A DNA stretch of 64,000 nt from Brienomyrus brachyistius (Eukaryota; Chordata; Actinopteri; Osteoglossiformes; Mormyridae): positions 16,503,863-16,567,862 of the forward strand of contig NC_064535.1 of NCBI RefSeq assembly GCF_023856365.1, written 5' to 3'. The number at the start of each line of letters is the position of its first letter. The first letter of the stretch is position 1. The notes beneath the pieces are model-generated. The model had not been told where the DNA came from, searched no databases, and saw only the letters and a program-made list of their open reading frames with translations. Shown here one piece after another: positions 1-11,703 of the stretch. A program made the position numbers and the translations under genes.

Positions 1-585
1 CGCCCCCCACCTGCACCTAACTGCCCCCCCACGCACAGCAAAGATCGTCCGGCCATGATTGGGAAATATCACACAAAAGCTCGACCCTGTTCTCTGTGAC
101 TCCAAAGACTCCCAGCATCCAACAGTCTGATCAGAGCAGTGGCAGTTAGAGCCAAACCAGTGCATGTTGAAATTTGAGGCCACTCACTGAGCCACATGGG
201 CATCTTCACGCTGACACACAGGGCCGGTGCTGTCCACACACCCTGTGATTAATGAGTTCAGATCAGGAATTCTGGATTAAAAATCTCCCAGCATACATGG
301 CAGACCAAGGCATAGGAATGGCGTGGGAAAGCATAACAGCAGCAGCCCACGATGCTCACAACCTGTTACCTTAATGGGCAGGGGCCCCATCTGATCGGTG
401 ACAGTATCCCTGGACCCAGAGCCCCAAATTGGCTCCCTCTGGCCCCACAACCTGCCACATACGCCTGGACATCATGGCACCACCAAAAAGAGTAGATAAA
501 AGACTTTTCATTTCATTGAGCGTGTAGACAGCAAAATAAGAATAGCTGAGTAATATGACTGTAAGCAAAGAAACTTGCAAAATCG
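1..585. other. No feature seen
   Basis: Intronic sequence of abtb3 by position. No convincing exon, repeat family or RNA gene was recognised. Confidence 0.5.
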
Positions 586-1088
586 CACTGCATAAAGACC
601 AAGGCTTTAATGAGGGACTCTCACACCTTCACACTGCATAACGACGAGGCTTTATAGAGGGACTCTCAGAGATTCACACTTCATAAAGCCTAGGCTTTAA
701 GAGGGACTCTCACAACTTCACACTCCGAAAAGACCAGGCTTTTTAGAGGGACTCTCAGGGCTTCACACTGCACAAAGCCTAGACTTTAAAGACGGACTCT
801 CACAGCATCACCCTCCATTAAGACTAGGTTTTAAAGAGGGACTCTCACAAGTTCACACTGCATTAAGATCAGGCTTAGAGATGGACTCTCACAGCTTCAC
901 ACTGCATAAAAACTAGGCTTTAAAGAAGGACTTTCCCAGCTTCACATATGAAGACCAGGCTTTAAAGAGAGACTCTCAGAACTTCACACTGCATAAAAAC
1001 CAGGCCTTAAAGAAGGACTCTCATAACTTCACACCATATTAAAAACCAGGCTTAAAGAAGGACTCTCACAGCTTCACAATGCACTTTA
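586..1088. repeat. 46-bp minisatellite, about 11 copies
   Basis: A unit of about 46 bp recurs head to tail. Each copy contains GGGACTCTCACA, then TTCACACTGCATAAAGACC, then AGGCTTTAAAG. Copies differ by substitutions and one- to three-base indels, so the array is old. It shows no useful open frame. Confidence 0.9.
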
Positions 1089-1221
1089 AATTTGAGCTAA
1101 GACTTGAAATTTCATTTGGTTAAAAGACAACTTAAATCCAACTGCATACAGGCCAGCCTATAAGTGCCTATATTAAGCTTATATAACCTTATAATAATTA
1201 AAGTTAAATGAATTAATTACA

Positions 1222-1415
1222 TGCTTAGCAGATGCTTTTATAAGGGGATTTAGTCCTGCAAGCAGTAACCTAACAATTTCACAATTATTATATAGCTAGA
1301 TAAAAATAAATGAAGCAGGGTTATCCCGTCAAGGGCACAGCAGTAGCATTCCTCAGGATATATACCGGCAGTTTTTGGGTCAAATGTCCAAGTGCTTTAT
1401 CATCATGCACTTCTT
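1222..1415 (-). mobile_element. SINE fragment with L2-type tail
   Basis: Read on the minus strand, the right part matches a degraded tRNA-like head. The left end carries the L2-type tail (plus strand ATGCTTAGCAGATGCTTTTAT). The segment with TTTTTGGGTCAAATG recurs near 3775, supporting a dispersed family. Confidence 0.55.
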
Positions 1416-1546
1416 TGGAAATCACCACCACTGCAAAGTAGCCTGCCTAAAATTCAGTCCACGGCTCTCTGTGAATACATGACACTCTCCACTGAAGAAG
1501 TGATAACAGGCATAAATCCAGCCTTGGGCATCAGACACCCAGGCCC

Positions 1547-1551
<5 letters not shown>

Positions 1552-1582
<31 letters not shown>

Positions 1583-1588
1583 GCACAC

Positions 1589-1646
<58 letters not shown>
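1552..1646. repeat. Compound (CA)n and (CT)n microsatellite
   Basis: A (CA)15 run at 1552-1581 is followed, after a ten-base break, by an uninterrupted (CT)27-28 run at about 1592-1646. Open frames across it encode only dipeptide repeats and are artefacts. Confidence 0.97.
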
Positions 1647-1648
<2 letters not shown>

Positions 1649-3364
1649 AGTCTTTACCTTCACCGACAGGTTCAATCCAACACAGTCCACAAAAAATAAC
1701 TTTATGCCGGTCTTATTTCCCAGAATGTAGGTTGACTCAGTGGACCACGTTGATAATTTACTGTCTTTTGGGAATTCAGCATGCGATTGTAATGATTTAT
1801 TCTGCACATTTCCTGTCATGATTATCTATATATGAGTAAACAGAGTTTTACTGCACTGAGACTTACTGGATAAGAATATATACTAAATCAAGGAAATGAA
1901 CAATGCACTAGCAAGGAAGTCTGACTCAAGCATTGACAGTAAATATTCAACAACACTCATTTTCACATGCTTAGATTACACAGCTTTGGCATTTTTATTA
2001 TGTAGTAGATAAATAAATGTGATAAATGTGTAAAAAATATTAGCAATTTTACATATAACTTGTTTGACTTTGTAGGACAGACCTGCACCATAATAAACAC
2101 CTGTAACACTTGTGCTACTTTAAATACCAGCATGCGATCCTTGACTGCTGGTGCTCACTGTCCCTTGTTCAACACCTAAACCCAAGGGAGACCCAACACC
2201 TGTGGTAAACAAACACTCATAAGATCAAAGCGAACAGCTGTAGGCAACGGGGCGGCTAATTGTCCCTCCGGAGAAAAGAAGCCCTCCTCTCCTCGCCTCT
2301 CCCACAAGCCCCCCTGCTGTGAACAGGCTTCCCCACTCTCTCCCACTGGCTCAGCTGGTTGGGCACAGACCCAGAAACATCCCAAGCATCAACATTAGGC
2401 ATACAGAGAGACTCGGCCTCAAGACATGAACTCAGTTGTGGGGTCACATAGACCCCATACTAATGAATATTACTGTTATTCATCCATCCATTTTCCATAC
2501 CCACTTCCTAATCGCAGTATAATAATAATAATAATATTTAGTTCAATGTTTTGAAATTTTATCCAAAGCATCTTTTATAAAGCACAATTTATAAATCAAA
2601 TAAACAGGCTATAAATAAAATAGTATAAAGAGCTGCATATTTATATAACTGTATATAACTGCCTATTTGTACGGCATGAGCAGAATACAGGTTAATTGTC
2701 CTTCACAATGATATATCTATCTAGGTTTGGCACAGAGGTCACATGGTGCACATGAGAGGCTCTGGGTGCTAATTTCATTATGGTTCATTATTGCATATTT
2801 AATGCCCATCCGGGCTATGATGGCCCTATTTAACCCCAGTGTCATCGCCCACAAAAGTGGGTCGGTGTGGATGGCAGCTTGGGGGATTAATGGGCTGGCC
2901 GTGGCTCCCCGAGAGCCATACCTGTCACACCAGCCTGTGCCGACTGTTCAGATCTGTCGCTTTGTACTCCGCACTCTTCAACGCCCAGCCACTGCATCCC
3001 TTATGTCCCACACTATTTGCTCACTCTCATCAAGTGATACCGTCTCACCAGAATCACCAAGAGTATCCTAATGCATCTCTATGCCCTGCACGTGCAAATA
3101 TGCACAACACATGCATGGACTATCGCTTCTTCCCATTCTCTGCCACATGATGTGTTAGAGCCCCCCTGGTGCATTGTTTCGATAGAAACGAAACCTTACA
3201 TTTTGTGGGCAACTTGTGATCCAAAGCCACACCTTGGAAACCAGGTGTGGGAGTAAATCTGCAAGCCTGATGCCGGCGTCCAACTGCAGTTGCCCTGGAA
3301 CTAGAGGCAAGTGGGTGTAGCTGCAAACATGCGAACTCTTTGCCATCCAGAGGCAGCCGAACAC
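1647..3364. other. Mostly unique intronic DNA
   Basis: AT-rich on the left. It contains a short (CATCC) SINE-tail remnant at about 2478-2500 and an (ATA)n run near 2520. Short open frames are not conserved-looking. Confidence 0.45.
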
Positions 3365-3372
3365 ATATAGGG

Positions 3373-3564
3373 CAGGGGTAGGGAACCTGATCCATGGAGA
3401 GCCGGTGTGGGTGCGGGTTTTTGGGATGACCTCTCAATCAGCCAATAATAAAGCAGCAATTCTCAACTCCAGTCCTTGGAATCCACTGTTATTGGCTGAT
3501 TGAGAGGCCACCCCAAAAACCCGCACCCACGCCGGCTCTCCATGGATCAGGTTCCCTACCCCTG
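3373..3564. mobile_element. hAT-type foldback MITE
   Basis: Near-perfect inverted arms of about 80 bp begin CAGGGGTAGGGAACCTGATC and end with the reverse complement. The loop is about 30 bp. The flanks are ATATAGGG (3365-3372) and CTATAGGG (3565-3572), a 7/8 match of the 8-bp length that hAT elements duplicate. It has no coding capacity. Confidence 0.88.
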
Positions 3565-3764
3565 CTATAGGGAAATAAAAACAAAACCAGTGTGGGAAGC
3601 TTTGGGTAGAATATGCAGTTACTGGTGTGCTACTCGCCCCTCTTCTTGGGGTGCAGGATCTCACAAGGCACACTGGTTCCTTGGGACCTACATGACAGAG
3701 GCAGGAATGGGGACGGTGAAAGCCAGCAAACGGGGGGTAATGATGTCATATTTCCCCAACATTT

Positions 3765-3812
3765 AAACCTGCAATTTTTGGGTCAAATGCCCAAACCCTT
3801 TATCATCATTGC
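3765..3812 (-). repeat. Short dispersed-repeat fragment
   Basis: The stretch around TTTTTGGGTCAAATGCCCAA is closely similar to 1368-1415. It is probably another remnant of the same SINE family. Confidence 0.4.
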
Positions 3813-3986
3813 AGGTTCTTTGGGGATCACCATCACAAGAAAGAAGCCGAACATCTCAGCTATATGAAATATGTGAAAATGTACCACTGACCAAAATGGC
3901 TGATTCCCCCGCTTCACGTGGTAGCCAGCGCCTGCAGAGGCGTGTGTTCTCCCAGTCCCACCCTCCCATACTGGGTGAGATCGTCA

Positions 3987-4001
3987 GGGGGGGGGGGGGG
4001 G
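3987..4001 (+). repeat. Poly-G tract (15 G)
   Basis: An uninterrupted run of 15 G on the plus strand. Such runs are hard to sequence, so the length is uncertain. Confidence 0.9.
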
Positions 4002-4339
4002 CTGCGAGCCAGCTGCTGAGCTGTGAAATGCATGCTGCTGTCCTGCCTCAACATCCCCCAATCCTCCCCCTCCACTGCCGCAGCTTACCAGAGTGTAAGG
4101 CACGCAGCAAGATGAGGTTACCACGCCAACAAGATCGGGGAGGGCGACCGCAGCATGGAGAGCTGAGTCACCGGATGGCCGCTGTCCGGCCCTTTGTTAG
4201 CCTGTTAGCACTTGACATTTAGCTCATGCTAATTCAGCGTGCGCTACAGCACTTATGTGGAGACAAGCAAAAAAGGGCCAGCTGAACCTTTACACCTTTC
4301 CCTCTTCAATGTCAAGTTGCTTTAGAGAGGAACATGTAG

Positions 4340-4420
4340 GTTTTCATCCCATCCAGGCCTGGAATGCATTCCTGCCATGACGCTGACCAGAATAAGCATT
4401 TGGAAGATGGATGGACTTAG
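4340..4420 (+). repeat. SINE 3' end remnant
   Basis: It contains a CATCCAGGCCTGGAATGC-like core and ends ATTTGGAAGATGGATGGA, the tail of the GATG-tailed SINE found repeatedly in this window. A similar remnant, ending GGAAGATGGAGG, lies at about 5845-5912. Confidence 0.45.
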
Positions 4421-6224
4421 TCTTTTAGTCATTACTTAATAATGATTCATTGATTACAGCTCCAGGTGCTTGGTGGCTTTCAAACTTTTGTTTTCACATT
4501 AAACTTTCAAAAACTGCTGGATTTGCTCCTGACATTATTCTCCAGAGACGCTTCCAAAGGCTGGCCACTTTTATTCACGAACTTAACTGGAACCGCGTAA
4601 GATCTGGCGTTCTTCAGCCCGTTGGCAGCAGTACTTAATTCGAGCGGTTCCTCCCGGTACCCACAGCCTCCCAGACGGACCCCCTCCCCATCACACACCG
4701 GCTTCTGCAGTCATGTGGTGCCTCTGTACTCAGGCAATCTGCTGGCCTACTTTTCAAGGCTCCTAATATTGAAACAAACGAGCTCAACTGGACAGCCCCG
4801 ACTGCCACCTCCTCCGGTCCTCCACAGGGACATGCTTAGGAAGATGCTGGGGGGGGGGGGGGGCCAGGGGCGCATCACCAACCCCACAGTGGCTCCTGGT
4901 GGCGGCTCCACAGGCCGGATCTGTTGCTCATGTCCAAAGCCACGCCCTTGTACATGCTAGCCCAGCGTTTCCACAGCTGCTCGCTTCCTTCACAGCTCTT
5001 CACACAGCCGGCCGTGTGCAAATCTGTCAGGATCACGCCGTGTTCCCGGCAGCTCGCCCTCCGCCCACCTCTCCACTGGGCTCCCGGATGCTTCAGCTCT
5101 ACTGTTCCCTGTTTGCTCCCAGCCCAAACATGCCACATGTTCCTTCAGCTCGTCCACAGGCAAGAAGCCTGTTAATAACGCAAGCAGCCTTACTCCGACC
5201 CTGCACACATGTGTGTCATAATTAACACACCTTCCGCACCAGGTGGCATATTAATCAAGTGTTTCGATGGTAGCACATCACCCATTCATGGACCTTCTCC
5301 ATTCACTCCAAAAATAGCCTCTCCTCTCTCAGAGGCAGTTAAGCGAGTCCCCTCCACGCAGCGGGGTTAAAAGTAAAGTAAATGAGCTACTTGGAAATAC
5401 ATGACTGGGGCTGACAGGTCTGAATGATGTCTTACCCTTACATTTTAAATGTTGTTTTAAACTTTGAAAAATTTCTGAAGTGATTATTCAGAGTGACTGA
5501 GCCAGAGTTTTCCAGAAACGTCATATGTGTCGACTCCGGGGGCTGTAATTAATACAAAAACATGCTTGTCTTCATGCTTAAGTTATACTCCCTTCAGAAG
5601 CAGTGAAGAAGAACCCATAAAACAACTGGTCATGACCTCATAATGACAAGGCCCTGGTTTCCCACGAACCCCACCCAAGTGCACAGCTACCAAGAGCTTC
5701 TTCAGATTGATTATAGCTGCAGATTATTTGCAGATTATGCCAAGACGACTCCGCCCACCTCTGCTTTTAGGTCAAATGAAATTTAAGATCCAAGATGTTT
5801 CACTGACCCTATGCAACAAGTGCATCCCATGCCTAGTGCTCTGAAATGCCAGGTACAGGCTCCAGGCTCACCACAGCCACGACCAGGATATGGGATTGGA
5901 AGATGGAGGGATTATTTCTTACTCTCCTTAAGGACAGAAGGTCTTCAATGCAGCCTTTTAAAACAAATCATACTTTCAATCTCAATCTGCTCAGCAAATG
6001 GAAAGGTGGTCCCATGTTCACGCACAGATGTTTAGTACAACATCTGTGAATTACATTATATTTCATATTGCAATCTAAACCAGTGTAGCACAAAGCAGTA
6101 AACAGTGATCAGTTTGCAAAAGCCATAACGCTCAACGCAGATTAAAACAATTTATTTTAGCTTTTGAGACCTATCGTCATAGAATTTTGAAACCACCCAG
6201 AATCCAAAGCAGTGTTTTTGTGTG
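4421..6224. other. Mostly unique intronic DNA
   Basis: GC-richer sequence around 4600-5250 with a poly-G tract at 4849. Apart from a SINE-end remnant at 5845-5912 nothing was recognised. Confidence 0.45.
4849..4863 (+). repeat. Poly-G tract (15 G)
   Basis: A second uninterrupted run of 15 G on the plus strand. Confidence 0.9.
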
Positions 6225-7379
6225 TGCACACAATTAACCACAACAATAAAATCATTTGCGTAATGTTGTGTAGGTCCCCCTCGAGCCACCAAAACAGCTC
6301 TGGCCTGTCAAGGCATTGACTCCAAAACACCTCTGAATCTGGCACCAAGACGTTTGCAGCAGATCCTTTAAGTCCTCCAGGTTGCAAGGTGGGGCCTGCA
6401 TGAATCAGACTTGTTTGTCCAACACATCCCACAGATGCTTCATCAGATTGAGATTTGGGAAATTTGGAGGTCAAGTCAACATCTTTAACTCTTGTTCATG
6501 TTCTCCAAACCACTCCAGAACATTTTTTTCTGTATGGGAAGAAAAACATTATACTGCTGAAAGAAGCCTCTGCCAATGGGAATACCGTTGCCATGAAGTT
6601 TTGTACTTTGTCTACAACAATGTTTAGGTATGTGGTTCAAAATAACTTCCACATGAATGCCAGGACACTAGGATTCCCAGCAGAACATTACCCAGAGCAT
6701 CACACTGTACTTGCTGGCTGGTCTTCTTCCCAAAATGCATCCAGGTGCCATCTCTTACCCTGGTAAATAACGCACATGCACCCAGTTGTCCACACTCATC
6801 AGATAAGGCCAGCTTCTTCCATTACCCTATGGCCCAGTTCTGACGCTCTCATACACACTTATAGGCACTTTTGGCAGTGGACAGAGGTCAGCATTGGCAC
6901 TCTGACTGATCTTTAACTACGCAGCCCTGTGTTCTGACACCCTTCTGTCATAGGCAGCATTAACTTTTTCAGCATCCTGTGCTACAGTAGCTTTCCTGTG
7001 TGGTCAGACCAGACCGGCTAGCCCCATGCTCATCAGTGAGTTTTGGTCACCCAAGACTCCATCACCGGTTCACTGGTTGGCTTTCCTTAGACTGCTTTTG
7101 GTAGGTATTGACCACTGTATATGGGGAACACGCCACAAGATGTGCTGTTTTAGAGATGCTCTGATGCAGTTGTCTGGCCCTCATACTTTGGCCTCGTCGG
7201 AGTCGCTCAGATCCTTCCGCTTGCCCATTTTTTCCTGCTTCCAACACGTCAACTTCAAGAACTGACTGTTCACTTGCCTAATATATAACGACACCCATGA
7301 ATGGTGCCATTATGACAAGATAATCAAGATGTTGTTCAATTCACCTGTTAGTGATTTTAATGTTATGCCTGATCAGGTT
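6225..7379 (-). mobile_element. Tc1-like DNA transposon with dead transposase
   Basis: On the minus strand a transposase frame begins near 7229 with MGKRKDLSDSDEA and soon meets a stop. The helix-turn-helix segment (SISKTAHLVACSPYTVVNTYQK, here split over frames, within 7062-7200) and the later DDE region are still recognisable. Stops and frameshifts throughout make it a pseudogene. The 5' terminal repeat survives at 7345-7379 (plus strand AATGTTATGCCTGATCAGG). The other end near 6225-6260 is degraded. Length is close to that of an intact fish Tc1 relative. Confidence 0.85.
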
Positions 7380-8474
7380 ATATGAATAGACTGTGCTTAG
7401 CTATTATTAACATAAATCACTGAAAAGAAAACTGTACAAACAAGTAAGGTACAGTACTCCAAAATATTCATTAAATTATTCACAAAAGCTTGACATTAAG
7501 TAATTTCACTTCAGGCATTTCCTTAAATGAATAAACTATGCAAATTATATAGCAGCCTTGTGATATTTGGCACTTAATATACTCCTTACCATTTTACCTT
7601 TTTTAAAATAAAGTACAGACACTACTTACTTAACGACCTACCTGTTTACTGACCACCCGAACTTAACGTTGAAAGACAGTTAATGCAATGGAAATTTTTT
7701 ACAATTAAAATGTGATTAAACGCATGCAGCACATGCTAATGAACTGTCAGTAATCTACTAACCTTTTAAGTAATCATTACAAGTCCTTACTGTTTCGCAG
7801 TAATAATCCCTGATTGTCATTCTATAAACATTTTTCTTGGAAGACAATACTCTACATGTAGGTTTTTTTCCAGAACATTCCTTAGGCATTAATTCTCTTC
7901 CACACCCTTGTTCTCAGAAAAGGGCAGTTATAAAACCAGACGGATTGAAGGAAGTCTTGTTTTAGCGCTGCACTCAGAAGGAAATGGAAGGAGGAGTTTG
8001 TCCATCTGCATCTGACCTTTATGACATTTAAAGGTAATTCTCTAAAAATGACATTTTTTAAGGAAAAGTACAGCTGAAGTATTCCATGTTCAGCTGTTTC
8101 CGATGAACAGGAAAGAAAAAATTAATTCAAATAGCAGACTTTTCTCTTTTTAAAAACCTGAAATAGCTTTTACCCATATCAGCCAGGGGCAGCCGTCCTG
8201 AGGACAAAAGTAAATCTTACTATGTATGAAATTCAAAATTATGCAGATGCATGCAAAGAAGCAGTAAACTGGTGTTCTGGGCTTTACACACCTGTACTTT
8301 TTTTTTTTTGTACAGCGCCTTTCAAGGTGCGACAGATATCAGGGCGCTATGTAAGAGGGATCCTGACGGCCCAGCGCTTACTGCAGTGAGATCACCTGGT
8401 CTGTAGGTGGCATCATCACAATGTGGGACTGTCTAATAATGGCACACTCAAGTTACCAATCTGCCATCCATAGC
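7380..8474. other. AT-rich intronic DNA
   Basis: A stretch near 7625-7680 (ACTTAACGACCTACCTGTTT) looks like an old dispersed repeat. No gene is seen. Confidence 0.4.
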
Positions 8475-8690
8475 CACAGTACAGCAAGCCTGGAGCCCGT
8501 CCAAGGGAGAACAGGGCATGGCACACTCTGGACTGAGTTCCATTCCATCGCAGGGTACATGGACAATTTAGAGATACCAATTACCCTAACCACGGGTTTT
8601 GGACTGCAGACGAAAACCCACACAACCAGCCCAGAGATGTAACCAAACCCACAATCCCAGGAGTGTGAATCCATACGCTGCCCACCAAGC
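8475..8690 (-). mobile_element. GATG-tailed SINE, degraded copy
   Basis: Reading the plus strand in reverse complement order gives the SINE core: a TGGAGCC...CAGGGCATGGCACAC tail side, GACAATTTAGAGATACC in the middle and a head-like end CTGCCCACCAAGC. Divergence is high and the GATG tail is lost. Confidence 0.6.
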
Positions 8691-11013
8691 TATTGTGTAT
8701 AGAGATACGCGGAAATAAAATACCTGTTACGTAAGTAAAGCCACCACTGTGGAAAACGCTTCCATGAATGAAATTAAAAAATGATACTTTATACCTGCAA
8801 GAAGGGTCATTAACTTGTTCTTGTCAGTTACAGACTCAAATAATCCTTCACTATGATCCACATGCAAGACATTTTTCAGACCGTCTCAAAATTATAGGAA
8901 TTTCAATGGCGAGGCTACGCCCAGCACGCAGACAAAGGCAGTAACTGTGTTGTGCACCTCAGGTTTGCGCAGATACCTCGGATTAGATTAATACCACAAA
9001 GTGCAATTATGCCAGAGATTCCATACGCAGTGACAATAAAACTACGGGCAGAGGGAACATGTGTTTGTAATAAAAAGTTCTGAAAAGAAACAAAAACACT
9101 TTGTAGTAATGCATGCCATATGGGGAAAAGTACCTGGCTTAGCAAGAGCAGTCAATCATAGAGGGTTTCTGGTTTTCTTTACAAGGTCATAAAGCGGAGA
9201 GGGTGTGTGCTTGGGCGTGCCCGTACGAGGGTGTGTGTGGGTGTGTGGGGGTGTGAGTTGGTGCGGTTTCAGTTTCTGCACCCTCTACAGGAGACTGGAA
9301 GGCTGAGCTGACTTATGACGTATGTGTGCCTTAAGTGTACAGTGTGTATCGAATCCCCTGATTCAAGAAAAAAAAACGCCCCCACAAAGATATTTTCATG
9401 TCCTTTTAACCCAATAAAAAAAAACTTATTTTTTACCAGACTTCATCTGGCTTTTACTTGTTGGTTTGAGGTTAAACATTAATAAACACACTAAAATGAG
9501 AGTCAAAGGAAAAGTAAATAATGCCTAGTCCATAAATACTGTCCAGCGTGCGTGAGTGTGAGAAAGGGCGGCTCGGCTTCACGACACTCACTGACTCTGA
9601 GGCCCAAGCAGGACCTCTTCTGCACATTTGGTCATTGCTATTCAAAAAGAACCTGTTTTCGACTCTGACGTCCTTCCCTGCACATGTGTTTTATATCGAT
9701 GTGCACGGACAAACACAAGCATTTCACACACGCATCTTTGATGTGCCGTGTCTGCACGTTCCTCCGAAATCTGCCAGCGCACATCAATGTGACAGCACAA
9801 TTACTACTCTGAAAGACAAAGGGCAGCCTTGGGTCAGGAAACACTCATCCGTATCCTTCGTCTACTGGTATGAATGCGAATCTGAAGCAGCAACACAAAC
9901 CCAACGCCGACAGTGTGATCCAGGCCTTCCCCGCTATGAGCTGTCCAGCCAGCGTGCTGACCCAGGACGCACACAGCAGTAGAGGAGCTTCCCCAGCCCC
10001 AGCCACAACCCCCCATCGGCCCCACCCCCACCCGACCGGCTGACAGCTGACGGATACTGTTTTGGCAACAGCACAGGCTCAGTTCACGGCTCTAGGCTCT
10101 GTAGGAGCAATGCGATTGGCTGATAACAGCTAGACGGTAACCCCGCCTTAAAATCCACATAAATGTCTGCGGGGGCTTGAGAGGGGATCTTTGATGTTTA
10201 ACTTGGGCCAGCTCACCTTTGATAAATCCTTGCAAACAATAGCAGAAGGGCCTGCATTCTGAAATCCCACAATACACTGGGGCAACTAAAAGCATGTTTA
10301 CAGTAAACTCATCACCTCATTAGGGAAGAGAGGAATCTTTCTCTTATGACCAATATAGCCTTTTGTTAACACAACCTTTGTATACATAACTCAAATCCTC
10401 CTGGAATTTACTTCAAGCGGTTTAGCTGACACTTGAGGTTTCCCCCAGATAGACACATTGACAAGAATACTCCAGGTTAAGCACCTCCCTCAGCAGAACC
10501 AGAGCAAGGGCCCGGAGACCCAAAGCAGCAACCTTCAGCCCGAAAGTCCACGTTTTAAGCAACGCCTGTCAACCCAGTATTCAACCCCCATGCACCATCA
10601 CTGCCTCATATACAAACCACCTTCATCAGCTGTTGCGGAAGTAAGACCCTGGAACAAAATGGTGGTGTATCAGAGAATCACGGAAGTGCTGAAAGCAGGT
10701 AGGTGTCAGTTTAAGCATCTCTGACTTACCAGTGCTGGCTGAGAAGAGAGGGGCTCAGCACATCGCAGACCAACACACATCATCATTCGCAGCTCATGGC
10801 ATGAGTGAGGTGATGGAGCAGCAGGGGACGCTGATTATAGCCAAAACATGACCAAAGCGATTTAACGAAGGCCTCCAGCAGCCCCATAGCCATATACAAC
10901 CATGGGCCTATAATCCCACAACAGTTCTTAACATCAGAAAATAGTTCCACAGGCCCAGTGCCAATAACAAAGTGATCGCCCCAAAAAAATCTGATAAAAA
11001 GTAGCAACAGGGG
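8691..11013. other. Unique intronic DNA
   Basis: A GT-rich patch lies at about 9200-9265. No exon-like block with splice sites was recognised on either strand. Confidence 0.45.
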
Positions 11014-11200
11014 AGGGGCAGCAAGTGGCTCAGTAGTTTGGGGGACTAAATCTGTAATCGGAAGGTTTACACTGCAATGCAGTGCGATTTCACCATTAGG
11101 CCTCTGAGCAAGACCATTAATCCCCAATTACTCCAGGGCCCGGCTGACACTACTTTTTCAAAAATGCATGTCGCTTTGGATAAAAGCAACTGCTGTATAT
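11014..11200 (+). mobile_element. tRNA-headed SINE with L2-type tail
   Basis: The head GTGGCTCAGTAGTTTGGG carries an A-box-like motif. CCTCTGAGCAAGACCATTAA is the typical middle. It ends CTTTGGATAAAAGCAACTGC, the tail shared with L2-type LINEs. Confidence 0.75.
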
Positions 11201-11419
11201 ATATGTAATGTGAAAACAGAACAACACCTCATCAGTGTCAAACAACATACAAAAGTATTACTATCCTGCAGCAGGCTATGACTTTCTCGCTATAAGATGA
11301 ATTTTGTACAACTTAATAGTGACACACAAAGTTTACAGTTAATTACCATTTCACTATGCCTCACCTACAGTACATAAAGCACAAAAAGATGGATACACCT
11401 TATCCACCTTTGCTAACAG

Positions 11420-11703
11420 CCATTCCAGGACAGGATGTCAGAGATCCTGGAGCCTATCCCAGGAAGCACAGGGCACGAGGTGGGGGGGGGGGGGGGGGCG
11501 CACGCTCACATTCACACACACTATGGGCAATTTAGAGGCGCCAGTTCAACAAACCGAGGGAGGAAACGGGGGCACTGAAGGAAACCCGCAGAGACAAAGG
11601 GGAACATGCAAACCCCACACATTCACAGAGCAGAGAACCGAAACCGCAGTCTGGGAGGTGGTGAGACTGCATTGCTGCCCACTGAGCCACCACACCACCA
11701 CGT
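11420..11703 (-). mobile_element. GATG-tailed SINE copy with internal poly-G
   Basis: It contains TCCTGGAGCCTATCCCAGGA, GGGCAATTTAGAGGCGCCAG, GGAACATGCAAACCCCACAC and the head end CACTGAGCCACCACACCACC, all in minus orientation. A run of 17 G (11482-11498) interrupts the middle. Confidence 0.8.

Noticed and set aside
571..1090. CRISPR-like regular spacing
   Set aside because: The whole 46-bp unit is repeated, with no unique spacers; it is a minisatellite in a vertebrate genome.
1392..1819. Open frames on both strands at 1392-1819
   Set aside because: They run through (CA)n and (CT)n and encode dipeptide repeats; no splice context or conserved protein.
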